Assembly (NCBI GenBank): GCA_031769625.1
Contig: JAUIMM010000483.1
Location: forward strand, 4,051,501 to 4,115,500
Direction: 5' to 3'
Source of the DNA: Taudactylus pleione
Lineage: Eukaryota; Chordata; Amphibia; Anura; Myobatrachidae
Length of the DNA: 64,000 bases
Shown here: positions 31,718 to 42,821 of the stretch, in pieces
Layout of the letters: each line of letters starts with the position of its first letter
How positions within the stretch are numbered: the stretch's first letter is position 1
Notes under the pieces: generated by a model
The model's input: only the letters and a program-made list of their open reading frames with translations
Database searches by the model: none
Told to the model about the DNA's origin: nothing
Program-made: the position numbers and the translations under genes

Positions 31718-32025
31718 TTTAGGGTTGAGGTTAGGCTGTGTTTATGGTTAGGCTGCAATTAGGTTTAAGGTCAGGATAGCGTTAAGGTTGGGCTGCGGAT
31801 AGGGTTAAGGTTTGGCTGCATTTATGGTTGAGGTCAGGCTGCAGATAGGGTTAAGGTTATGCTGTGTTTAGGGTTAAGGTTAGGCTGCGGATAGGGTTAG
31901 GCTGCGTTTAGGGTTAAGGTTGGGTTGCAGATAGGGTTGGTTGACAAAACAATTAAAAAATGAATTGCCTACATGCTGTCCACGGCGACATTCTGGTGTC
32001 TACATTCTGAATGTTGACCTTTTTA
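31718..32025. mobile_element. Partial element with TTAGGGTTAGGCTGC repeats (right part)
   Basis: About ten degenerate units of the type TTAGGGTTAAGGTTAGGCTGCG, followed by GACATTCTGGTGTCTACATTCTGAATGTTGACC as an end-like segment (given in parts: GACATTCTGGTGTC, then ATTCTGAATGTTGACC). It mirrors the fragment at 24460-24560. Confidence 0.55.
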
Positions 32026-32300
32026 TACAGCACCCTTTTGATCACCTCCAGTGGAAATTAATTAGGTTGCTGATTTATATCTACGATAAAATATACACTG
32101 TATACTGTATATTGTTTGTGCCAACGTAATTTCTGATTCCCAATGCATTCAGTTGAGCTCCGCACCAAATTGTTGTGGGATCTGTCAGGCTGTTTGGTTT
32201 CATACAAAAAGGATTGAGGAGCGTTTAGCATTTAGATTATTGAGATAACATCATAAAGCCATTACATTCCGCAGTGACAATGTGAGGGACATATCCAAAG

Positions 32301-32556
32301 TAGGGATGTGCAGGCTCGGATAGGTTCGAGTTTGCACGTGGAGTTCGGATTTTTCCCTCCAAAAAAACGGAACTCAGAACGAGGCAAAACGTCATCTTAC
32401 ATGGACGAACATCATCATTCCTGGTCTTTTGTCCAGGAATGATGATGTTCGTCCATGTAAGATGACGTTTTGCCTCGTTCGGAGTTCCGTTTTTTTGGAG
32501 GGAAAAATCCGAACTCCACGTGCAAACTCGAACCTATCCGAGCCTGCACATCCCTA
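32301..32556. mobile_element. hAT-type full palindrome MITE
   Basis: A 256-bp nearly perfect palindrome with ends TAGGGATGTGCAGGCTCGG and complement, and a perfect 8-bp TSD ATCCAAAG (32293-32300, 32557-32564). The centre is a short loop at CTTTTGTC. An 8-bp TSD and TAGGG ends point to hAT. A fragment with the same end lies at 61563. Confidence 0.92.
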
Positions 32557-32564
32557 ATCCAAAG

Positions 32565-34120
32565 TACATCAGAATTGCTGTCAGCGATATTCAGACATTG
32601 TGGGGGTCCAACACTTTTAGAATCGCTGGATATTTTTTATGACATGTTTCTCTGATTCCCCAGTGATGTAAACAGAATAAATATAATATAAAACCATGTC
32701 CTGATAATGACAAATAAAACTCTTACCATTAAGGGCCTGATTTACAGTTTGAAGCAAATCCCGGAATAGGGTGCAAACCTCACTGTGGTGCTTGCAGTGA
32801 AATTCTGCATCTAGTACACATACTGGGCAGATTTATTTTTGCACTGCAATTTAAAGCTGAACAAGGACACTCCAACATGATAACTGTAATTCTGCCCGCC
32901 AATGGCGGAATTTCTACGCCGGCACCTGGAGGAAAAACACCATCTTCCTAGGACTAGGACAAAATAGGCAGTGCAGCCGGTGTGAATAGCAGTGACCTTC
33001 CTCTCCGACGCTAAATACAGCGCACGGCTTTGGCCATAAAGACCCGGAACCCTTGGCTGCAGACCCTGATATTCTATGGGTGCTCAGCCGCCCTCTCGGT
33101 ACCCCTGCTTTGCGCACACAGGAAAATTATTCCGCTGTCTCCTATAGGTACTCCACTGCAGTCTGCACATTTAAAAATTTGCCCCCCACCAAAAGCACAA
33201 AATGGTTTTTGCAAGGGTCAAAATTGCACTTTCAAGCTGGATTTTCTCCTGACTCTAAATAAGGCCTCAAACGTGCTAATAATTGCTAAAGTATTTCCAC
33301 TCATTCAAGCCCTTAGTGCATATGGCTGTAGACTGGTATTTTTGAGAAAAACCAGGGAGAAGAACCAATGTACATACCAAGAAATGGCTTGGCAGCATGC
33401 TCCTTGAAATTATCAGAAATATTTTTTATACAACCATTATTTTTGTATTTACAGTACTTTGGTCCAGGGGTAAGAGGGGGCCGGGGAACTGGGGAGACCC
33501 CTGCTGTTTGGCATAGAACTCGTAAATTGGGAAATACTGTATGTAAACTGCTAAATGTTAAACACAACTGTAGAACTGTGTAATAAAGTTAAGAAAACTA
33601 AAGTTTTCCAATGCGCTCTTCTGCTGGCTAAAATGAAATTTCACTCGTGCTACAGCCGGACGCCTCACCTATCACATCCTAGAGGACTCGTGTTTATTTT
33701 CGTGGCCTTAATTGTAGCGTAAGTGGAACAGTGTTTATCGGTCGTTTATACGAAATACACTGGTTGTTGTGTGTTGAGTGATCGGTAGAATCAAATTATT
33801 CCAGAAAAAATTCTTCTGACTCCATTCAATATACGCAGGCAGTGTCCAGCGTTACCACTTTGCATACATTTACCAGGAAATTCCCTTTACTTTCTTCAAT
33901 GCGCTCTCATCGGTGACGTCCCTATGTCTAGGCTAATTTTGCACTGAGCTAAACGGACAGCAGAAGCGATCTTAAATGGCACTCTCCCTGGTCGTCCACT
34001 GTTCATGTGACACACGGCCAAAAGTAGATACCAGGTAGTTTTTCATACTTACTAATCTATTCTTTACATACCTTTATGTATCAAATACTACATTTGTTTA
34101 GAATATTTTATGTTGATTAC
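32565..34120. other. Intergenic sequence, mostly unrecognised
   Basis: No supported gene. TAAGGGCCTGATTTACAGTT at 32731-32750 looks like the left end of another Harbinger-like MITE, but I cannot find its right end. ORFs at 33030-33570 show no known domain. Confidence 0.4.
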
Positions 34121-34128
34121 TGCTTAGA

Positions 34129-34442
34129 TAAGTGGTTCCCAAACTGGGTGCCGGGGCACTTGCCGGGGTGCCACAGGTTGGTAATCCAGAACCAAATCAA
34201 ATTATTTATGGTTAATGTGATAGGCAAAGCCAGGGCTGGTCGCTGGCAATCATAAAATATTTGGACACAGAAGCACAACCGTATCCACCCCCACATTACT
34301 GAACCTAAGGAAGACAGGTAAGCACAATCTACTTAATTTAAACATTTTGATAAATTTATCAATAAAAAAACGTTTGGCCTAGGGGGTGCTGTGAAAAAAA
34401 CACTGATAGGGTGCCGTGATTCAAGGAAGTTTGGGAACCACT
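34129..34442. mobile_element. hAT MITE with AGTGGTTCCCAAAC ends
   Basis: 314 bp with inverted ends AAGTGGTTCCCAAACT and AGTTTGGGAACCACTT and 8-bp TSD TGCTTAGA (34121-34128, 34443-34450). The ends are typical of vertebrate hAT-Charlie-like MITEs. No transposase remnant. Confidence 0.88.
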
Positions 34443-34742
34443 TGCTTAGATCTAGGATGCTCTTAATATTATATTATTGATCATTTATTAGTCGCAATTG
34501 AATATTCCCTCATATTTTCGCCCAATCAATATTTAAGTTGGTTATTGATACACCTAGACTTCATTATACCCTTTATGACATACAACGAACACGCACAACC
34601 ATTCCATCTATTTTCTCTGTACTCTCATTAGCCCTAAGTGACCTCCCTCTGATACACACTAGGGTTAACCCCACATACAGAACATTAAGGTATTACGGTG
34701 ACCTTGACACAAGATACTGGAGACCTAGATATAGGTAATACC

Positions 34743-35179
34743 CAGTGCCGGATTACCAAATAGGCAGAGTAGGCATCGGCCTATGGGCCCCGCGACAAAA
34801 TAATATTGCTTTGATCTTGAAAGAAAATGACAATCAGGCTTTCATAAATTGTTCCCAAAATATAGAAAAAAATGAATCAACTCGAAGAAACGAAAACTCG
34901 ACATTAAGGACTATAGAGAAAATACTGTATTAATGTAATGTACCCATTAACAACTCAAAGTACATAAAACATAGACATCACATTCACATTACAGTTTGTC
35001 TCTTAAAAGCCCATCTTCTGTGAGCTGTCAGTTTGTAAAAAATAATTTCGGTGCAACCTACGTACGGTTTATTAAAATGGTTGGTTGGTAAAAATGAAAA
35101 ATGTATTAGGAGATAATATGCCAGGTGGGCCCGAGATTTCCACTGCCTGGGGGCCTCTACAGGGCTTAATTCGCCACTG
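34743..35179. mobile_element. hAT MITE with CAGTGCCGGATTA ends
   Basis: 437 bp, left end CAGTGCCGGATTACC and right end TTAATTCGCCACTG. The 8-bp TSD GTAATACC/GTTATACC matches at seven of eight positions (34735-34742, 35180-35187). Internal GGCCTATGGGCCCC and GTGGGCCCGAGATT segments pair loosely. Confidence 0.82.
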
Positions 35180-35187
35180 GTTATACC

Positions 35188-37899
35188 ACTTTATTTTGCA
35201 CATAACCAGTACTTGCTTTTATATCACATTGGTTGAGGCATACCAACCAGGCATCTTTTTGTTTTGTGTAATTTTTGTCTGTCTTCTGAGTCCGCTAGAA
35301 AAGTTAAGTTTATATTCTAATTCTGATACGAGTGCCCCAGGAAATTAGTTTTCTTTCCCCTTTTTCCGAATCTCTGTTCAATATAGACTAGATGCAAGAA
35401 GAGTAACTTGCATTCCTGTGTGTGCTGTCACTTAGCACAGGACAGTGAAACACAAACTGTAAATAAGCTATAAACATACTAAATGCTATTCTGTTACTAA
35501 ACAAATATTGTGGTACAACATAAGCAAGGTTTTGCTGTTAATAGCGTGTTTATTTAAGTATTGCCAGATTACCAATAAGGCGGATGGGGGTACAGCCCCA
35601 GGCCTCCAGATCAGGGCTGGCTCGAGGCATGTTCGACCAGTGCGGACGAACAGGGGCGCCACCCCTTAGAGGGCGCGCCCCTACTAGCTATTCCCGAATT
35701 CAGAGGGACAGTCCCGTTTTTTGGGCACTGCCCTGCTGTTCCACCCGCGGGAAGAAGTGTCCCGTGGGCGGTCGGGATGTTGGGCACCTCCACCATCTCA
35801 GCTGTGGGGCATCTGGGTCCCTGTGCACGGATTTGGGGGTCTGGGTCCCTCGCTGCTAAGGATTCTGAATTTAAACCTCTATACGCTCCTGCCTATACCT
35901 TCTAAAAACCTGCCTATACCTTCTAAAATTGACGCTATTTGCGTACGCAGTCATACAGTAAAATAAAGACTTCAGACCTTCAACATGTGTTTCCAAAGCA
36001 CAAAGTATTATTCAAGCAAAGTACAGATAGTTACACGCTGTGATCTAAGTACAATTTAGCGCAAAGAAATTATACAGACCCAAGATACAGTTATACATAC
36101 GCACGCGCTCTGGGACCAGATTCCGCCATCAACAAGAAACCTCCATCAACAGCATCAGCATGAAGACTGGGATCAGAACACACATATTTATACCCTTACA
36201 GAAATAGACTATACAATAGAGAGGTTCGTTGCGATCCCATTGGTTCCCCATCACGGTGCTTCTATTACAGGACATTTAACAGGTTGATTCAAATGGACAC
36301 AGACCAGCCTCCGACAGCCTTTTGTCTCCGTTTTCCTGCCTCATGCAAATCTAGGCTGTTGGCTTTACAAAGTACATTTTGGTGCTTTAACTTTCTACGG
36401 TCCATAAGTTGAGAATGCATGTTGCGATCTTCACACCCGGGATGATACCGGGAATCTGTTGAGAAAGTGCAGATCAGTATAACACCAAGCACTGCTTACT
36501 TTAGCCTTTATTTCACAGCATTTGTAATAAATGAATAAAACTTGAATCTTACACTCTAAAGCTATGGAATTTTTTATGTGAGTGTGCATTGTGTAAGTAT
36601 TAGGGGTTTGGGAAAAGACGCTGGTTAACTTGGGGCAGATGCGTGCGCACAAAGCTAATAAACAGCATTCGCATGCGGGGTATTATGCATTCGCTAATGT
36701 GCGACATGTTAACAGCGCAACTGTGTATTAATGTATGTATGTGTATGTGATTGCCTTATACTAATAATAGCATTGCCATATGTACTTAAGTGTGAGTTTA
36801 GCTAAAATGGCGCTGGGCGGCCATTCGCAAAATGCCGTCTTGCAGATCTCATTTTCAAGATGGTGTCTTGCGGCCATTCGCAAGATGGCGTCGTTTCGAT
36901 CTAATTTTAAGCTGATCTTGTCTCAGCCAATTATCCAGCTTCGACACTGCACAGGGCAGCGGCTCCTACTGGAGCTGGCCAAACAGTCAGCCATAAATGA
37001 TAAATCTTAAAAGTTATTTTCCTCACAAAATAATGCAATTGTTCTACTTTTACGTCTTTGTATTATTGGTAAAATACTCAGACACTTTAGAGGCAGTATT
37101 TTTTGCTGATGATACCTCGACGGTTTCACAGTATCTGCACATTTTTTGGTGTAATCATTTGAGAAATTAATAAAATAAGTGTCTGAAGACTTGTCCGTAG
37201 TATGGACACTACACTACTATAAATTTGCATTAATTTGTAACTTAGGGGTCTATTCATGAAGAACGTGAATTGGCTCACACCGATGCAATATATAGTGATG
37301 TTTAGTAGCCATTCATGTATACTTACCTCTCCGACGTCTTCATGCGCTATCCGGCCCCTGAGCGATTCTGCCGGCGTCTGAGCAGCTGATCAGGTCAGAC
37401 CTGCTGCAAAGAACGCTGGGAAAAGGGGGCGGAGCCAGCGCTGGGTGCTGTACAGAGACCAGTGAAGTATGCAGCTTCCCTGCTCCAGTTTGGCTTGCAG
37501 TACAGAGCAAACGGAATCACTGGGGCGCTGGAGTAAGGTTTGGGGTCCATTACTCTGGCACCTGTCTAGTGCCGAGGGGCTCCCTTATATAGGGAGGAGT
37601 TCGATTCTCCTGCCAAACATGACGTCACTTTTGGCGCGCCTGTCTCTTTAGATTCCTTTCCGGTCGGCGCTCGCACCCCTAGGGGTGCCAGGAGACGAGG
37701 CATCGTGACACTAGCAGCAGGCGCCAGGGACTCTCCGTCCGCTGCCCTTCGCCGTCCTGGACCCCAGCGCTGCCGGAACCGGTGAGAGCCGGGTTCGGCC
37801 GCACTGTGACAGAGGCTATGTGGGTCCATTGACTTCGGACACTGCGGCTGTTTATATGCAAAAAACTGCATAAAAAAAACCCTTGAGTAATATTACATA
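35188..37899. other. Intergenic sequence with fragments of repeats
   Basis: No supported gene. CCAGATTACCAATAAGGCGG near 35566 resembles the left end of the preceding hAT MITE and may start a related but degraded copy. TAGGGGTCTATTCATGAAGA near 37243 resembles an end of another MITE family. Around 37320-37760 is GC-rich sequence without a recognised motif. Confidence 0.4.
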
Positions 37900-38198
37900 T
37901 GTGGGCCTGATTCACTACCGATCGCAACTACGATTGCAATAGCGATTGTGCACGCAGTTTCACTGCAATAGTATGCTAATCCATTTCGATCGCTATGCCA
38001 TCGCAGCACTACACAAGGACGCCCACTTTACCTTACACTAGGGGTGAGCGGGTTCGGATTTCTGAAATCCGAACCCCCCCGAGCCCCCCCGATCCGAGTC
38101 CGATCCGAATCAGGCTCGACTTTTCCCGCCTGACTCGGATCTGAAATCGAGGCAAAACGTCATCATCCCGCCTTCCGAGTCTCGCGGGTTTTGGATCC

Positions 38199-38206
38199 TA
38201 TATAAG
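38199..38206 (+). promoter_or_regulatory. Putative TATA box of the hAT element
   Basis: TATATAAG sits 160 bp inside the left end, followed by GC-rich leader sequence with GCGCCATTTTCTC. A plausible promoter for the transposase gene; inferred from position and motif only. Confidence 0.45.
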
Positions 38207-38544
38207 GTACCCACGTCGGCGCCATTTTCTCACTCGGCTGTGGACAGTGAAGAGGGAGGGTGGGAGTTAGGGCTGTGTAGTGTAGTGTAGTGTAGTGCTG
38301 CTGTTGTCCACTACTTCAAAGTCCATAGGGGCTGGCTGTGTTGTGCTGTGCTGCTGTTGTTAATAGGGGCTGTGTCCACTACTTCAAAGTCCATAGGGGC
38401 TGGCTGGACTGTGTTGTGCAGTCAGTTCTCCATAGGGGCTGTGTCCACTCCAAAGTCCTGTGCAGTGTCCCAGTCCTAAAGAGGTGCTGTAGTGTTGTCC
38501 AGGGGGTGCTCTGTCCATCAGGGGTGCTCCCCCCAAGTGCTAAA

Positions 38545-39880
38545 AAAAAAATTATTTTCTGTGTTTGTGAATTGTGTGCGCAGTAGCCGCACGTGCATCA
38601 ACAAAGTAGTGCCAAGCGTGCGCCTGTGTCATAAGTAAAGGGCCGGCTGGCTTGACCGTTAAAGGGTGCTGTAACCCCCGAAAGTACACTCCAGTCCAAA
38701 CCAAAAAAAAATTATTTTCTGTGTTTGTGAATTGTGTGCGCAGTAGCCGCACGTGCATCAACAAAGTAGTGCCAAGCGTGCGCCTGTGTCATAAGTAAAG
38801 GGCCGGCTGGCTTGACCGTTAAGGGTGCTGTAACCCCCGAAAGTACACTCCAGTCCAAACCAAAAAAAAAATTATTTTCTGTGTTTGTGAATTGTGTGCG
38901 CAGTAGCCGCATGTGCATCAACAAAGTAGTGCCAAGCGTGCGCCTGTGTCATAAGTAAAGGGCCAGCTGGCTTGACCGTTAAAGGGTGCTGTAACCCCCA
39001 AAGTACACTCCAGTCCAAACCAAAAAAAAATTTATTTTCTGTGTTTGTGAATTGTGTGCGCAGTAGCCGCACGTGCATCAACAAAGTAGTGCCAAGCGTG
39101 CGCCTGTGTCATAAGTAAAGGGCCGGCTGGCTTGACCGTTAAAGGGTGCTGTAACCCCCGAAAGTACACTCCAGTCCAAACCAAAAAAAAAATTATTTTC
39201 TGTGTTTGTGAATTGTGTGTGCAGTAGCCGCACGTGCATCAACAAAGTAGTGCCAAGCGTGCGCCTGTGTCATAAGTAAAGGGCCGGCTGGCTTGACCGT
39301 TAAAGGGTGCTGTAACCCCCAAAGTACACTCCAGTCCAAACCGAAAAAAAATTATTTTCTGTGTTTGTGAATTGTGTGCGCAGTAGCAGCACGTGCATCA
39401 ACAAAGTAGTGCCAAGTGTGCGCCTGTGTCATAAGTAAAGGGCCGGCTGGCTTGACCGTTAAAGGGTGCTGTAACCCCCGAAAGTACACTCCAGTCCAAA
39501 CCAAAAAAAAAATTATTTTCTGTGTTTGTGAATTGTGTGCGCAGTAGCCGCACGTGCATCAACAAAGTAGTGCCAAGCGTGCGCCTGTGTCATAAGTAAA
39601 GGGCCGGCTGGCTTGACCGTTAAAGGGTTCTGTAACCCCCAAAGTACACTCCAAACCAAAAAAATATATATTTTCTGTGTTTGTGACTTGTGTGCACTGT
39701 GGCTGCACGTGCATCAACAAAGGAGCAGCGCCAAGCGTGCGCCTGTGTCCCATAAGTAAAGAGCCGGCTGGCTCATTTCTTAAAGGGTGGTGTAACCCAC
39801 AAAGTGCACTACTCTCCAGCAAAAATAAAAAAATATTTTCTGTGTTTGTGTGCGCTTTAGCCGCACGTATATATATCAAT
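38545..39880 (+). repeat. 160-bp minisatellite, array 1 of the hAT element
   Basis: Seven near-identical units of 160-161 bp (starts of GTGTTTGTGAATTGTGTGCG at 38561, 38721, 38881, 39041, 39202, 39361, 39522) and one or two diverged units to about 39880. Each ends in the GTAACCCCCGAAAGTACACT segment and an A-run. It lies directly before the transposase ATG, in the leader or first intron region. Repeating minus-strand ORFs of 70 residues are artefacts. Confidence 0.94.
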
Positions 39881-39889
39881 ATAACATAA

Positions 39890-40264
39890 ATGGAGGACCA
39901 AACTTTCTCTGATAAAAATAAAATAGGGAAAGATCAAGAACCACTTCCTACTAGTGCTGTTGCTGCTGCTGGGAGTTGTTCATCATCCCAGAGAGGAAGT
40001 AGGAACATCACTACTTTTACTAAACAATTGACCCTCCAACAGTCCCTAGCGATGAGGATGAAGTACGACAGCAGTCATCCTGAAGCAAAACGTATAACTG
40101 AGGCCTTGACTGCTATGTTGGTGTTAGATGTGCGTCCGGTATCCGACATTAGTGCAGTGGGATTTAGACAATTGATGGAGGTAGTGTGTCCTCGGTTCCA
40201 AATCCCGTCTAGATTCCACCTGCATCCTCAAAGCAGCAGCGACAAGCGTGCGTCTGTCTGTTAA
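39890..40264 (+). pseudogene. hAT transposase, N-terminal fragment
   Basis: Starts with ATG 39890 and encodes SSSQRGSRNITTFTKQLTL and then RPVSDISAVGFRQLMEVVCP, a recognisable segment of ZBED/hAT transposases (family pattern: ...F..V...GFR.L...L.P.Y..PSR). Coding similarity ends about FQIPSRFHLH, where the sequence becomes the second minisatellite. The ORF then stops inside the first repeat unit. The catalytic DDE region is missing. Confidence 0.8.
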
Positions 40265-42314
40265 AGGGTGGTGACACCCTCAAAGTGTGCTACACAAACA
40301 ATTAAAATATTGTTCTTTTTTTTTCTGTCTTTGTGAAATGTGTGGGCTGTAGCCGCACCTGCATCCTTAAAGCAGCAGCGACAAGCGTGCGTCTGTCTGT
40401 TAAAGGGTGGTGACACCCTCAAAGTGTGCTACACAAACAATTAAAATATTGTTCTTTTTTTTTCTGTCTTTGTGAATTGTGTGGGCTGTAGCCGCACTTG
40501 CATCCTCAAAGCAGCAGCGACAAGCGTGCGTCTGTCTGTTAATGGGTGTTGTAACTCTCAAGTGCTCCAAAAAATCAAAAAAAATTTTTTAATGTGTTTG
40601 TGACTTGTGTGCGATGTAGCCACACTTGCATCCTCAAAGCAGCAGCGACAAGCGTGCGTCTGTCTGTTAAAGGGTGGTGACACCCTCAAAGTGTGCTACA
40701 CAAACAATAAAAATATTCTTCTTCTTTTTTCTGTCTTTGTGAATTGTGTGGGCTGTAGCCGCACCTGCATCCTTAAAGCAGCAGCGACAAGCGTGCATCT
40801 GTCTGTTAAAGGGTGGTGTAACTCACGAAGTGCTCCAAAAAATAAAAAACAATTTTTTTAATGTGTTTGTGACTTGTGTGCGATGTAGCCGCACTTGCAT
40901 CCTCAAAGCAGCAGCGACAAGCGTGCGTCTGTCTGTTAAAGGGTGGTGACACCCTCAAAGTGTGCTACACAAACAATAAAAATATTCTTCTTTTTTCTGT
41001 CTTTGTGAATTGTGTGGGCTGTAGCCGCACCTGCATCCTTAAAGCAGCAGCGACAAGCGTGCGTCTGTCTGTTAAAGGGTGGTGACACCCTCAAAGTGTG
41101 CTACACAAACAATTAAAATATTGTTCTTTTTTCTGTCTTTGTGAATTGTGTGGGCTGTAGCCGCACCTGCATCCTTAAAGCAGCTGCGACAAGCGTGCGT
41201 CTGTCTGTTAAAGGGTGGTGACACCCTCAAAGTGTGCTACACAAACAATTAAAATATTGTTCTTTTTTTTTCGGTCTTTGTGAAATGTGTGGGCTGTAGC
41301 CGCACCTGCATCCTTAAAGCAGCAGCGACAAGCGTGCGTCTGTCTGTTAAAGGGTGGTGACACCCTCAAAGTGTGCTACACAAACAATAAAAATATTCTT
41401 CTTCTTTTATCTGTCTATGTGAATTGTGTGGGCTGTAGCCGCACCTGCATCCTTAAAGCAGCAGCGACAAGCGTGCGTCTGTCTGTTAAAGGGTGGTGAC
41501 ACCCTCAAAGTGTTCTACACAAACAATTAAAATATTGTTCTTTTTTTTCGGTCTTTGTGAAATGTGTGGGCTGTAGCCGCACCTGCATCCTTAAAGCAGC
41601 AGCGACAAGCGTGCGTCTGTCTGTTAAAGGGTGGTGTAACTCTCAAAGTGCTCCAAAAAATAAAAAACTATTTTTTTTATGTGTTTGTGACTTGTGTGCG
41701 ATGTAGCCGCACTTGCATCCTCAAAGCAGCAGCGACAAGCGTGCATCTGTCTGTTAAAGGGTGGTGACACCCTCAAAGTGTGCTACACAAACAATAAAAA
41801 TATTCTTCTTTTTTCTGTCTTTGTGAATTGTGTGGGCTGTAGCCGCACCTGCATCCTTAAAGCAGCAGCGACAAGCGTGCGTCTGTCTGTTAAAGGGTGG
41901 TGACACCCTCAAAGTGTGCTACACAAACAATAAAAATATTGTTCTTTTTTTTTCGGTCTTTGTGAAATGTGTGGGCTGTAGCCGCACCTGCATCCTTAAA
42001 GCAGCAGCGACAAGCGTGCGTCTGTCTGTTAAAGGGTGGTGACACCCTCAAAGTGTGCTACACAAAGAATAAAAATATTCTTCTTCTTTTTTCTGTCTTT
42101 GTGAATTGTGTGGGCTGTAGCCGCACTTGCATCCTCAAAGCAGCAGCGACAAGCGTGCGTCTGTCTGTTAGAGGGTGGTGTAACCCTCAAAGTGTGCTCC
42201 ACAAACAATAAAAATATTCTTTTTTTTTTTCTGTCTTTGTGAATTGTGTGGGCTGTAGCCGCACTTGAATCCTCAAAGCAGCAGCGACAAGCGTGCGTCT
42301 GTCTGTTAAAGGAT
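40220..42314 (+). repeat. About 136-bp minisatellite, array 2 of the hAT element
   Basis: Sixteen units, counted by the core GCAGCAGCGACAAGCGTGCG. Units come in a longer form (about 136-140 bp, GGTGGTGACACCCTCAAAGT and TGCTACACAAACAAT) and a shorter form (about 130 bp, GTAACTCTCAAAGTGCTCCA). The segment TTGTGAATTGTGTGGGCTGT to CAAGCGTGCG is clearly homologous to the unit of array 1, so both arrays come from one ancestral sequence. The array replaces the transposase core. Confidence 0.94.
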
Positions 42315-42542
42315 TACATCGGTGACAGCATCCAAGTAGGCATGTCAGACAGTCCGTACCTGTACTGGCAGGAAAAAGAAGCAATTTGGAGGTCCCTGTA
42401 CAAACTGGCTCTATTTTACCTGAGTTGCCCCCCCTCCAGTGTGTACTCCGAAAGAGTGTTTAGTGCAGCCGGGAACCTTGTTAGCGAAAGGCGTAGGAGG
42501 TTGCTTCCACAAAATGTGGAGAAGATGATGTTCATAAAATAA
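42315..42542 (+). pseudogene. hAT transposase, C-terminal dimerisation fragment
   Basis: The frame open across 42246-42542 becomes transposase-like from 42315: SPYLYWQEKEAIWRSLYKLA, then PPSSVYSERVFSAAGNLVSE and RRLLPQNVEKMMFIK before the stop. This is the hAT C-terminal dimerisation domain (Dimer_Tnp_hAT) with its diagnostic S-ERVFS-AG core. It is undamaged, in contrast to the missing catalytic part. Confidence 0.92.
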
Positions 42543-42756
42543 ATGATCAACTCTTCCAGGGAGACCAGCCTCCAGAACGTACAGAGGGACCTGTGGTTCC
42601 AGCAGGGACGAATTAATACTCTGTGAGGATGAGGATGTACATAACACTGAAGAGGGTGAGGAATCTGTGGATGAGGAGGATGAGGACGACTTCTTGCCTC
42701 CGTAGAGCCAGTTTGTGCAGGGACAGATTAATTGCCAGCTTGTTTTGTGGGGGCCC

Positions 42757-42821
42757 AAACGAACCAATCATTTCAGCCACAGTTGTGTGGCAGACCCTGG
42801 CGCTGAAATGATTGGTTTGTT
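42757..42821. repeat. Hairpin in the hAT 3' region
   Basis: AAACGAACCAATCATTTCAGC and its near complement (42801-42821) form a stem of about 20 bp around a 23-nt loop. It lies 215 bp after the transposase stop. It may be a 3' processing or structural signal, or a small nested foldback. Confidence 0.7.

Noticed and set aside
33030..33583. Possible host exons
   Set aside because: Short ORFs without ATG support, splice pattern or domain.
38552..39084. Set of 70-residue repeated proteins on the minus strand
   Set aside because: Each is one unit of the 160-bp minisatellite read backwards.
40607..42211. Repeated MWAVAAPASLKQQRQACVCL-type peptides
   Set aside because: Units of array 2; no independent evidence for coding, and starts and stops fall within each repeat.
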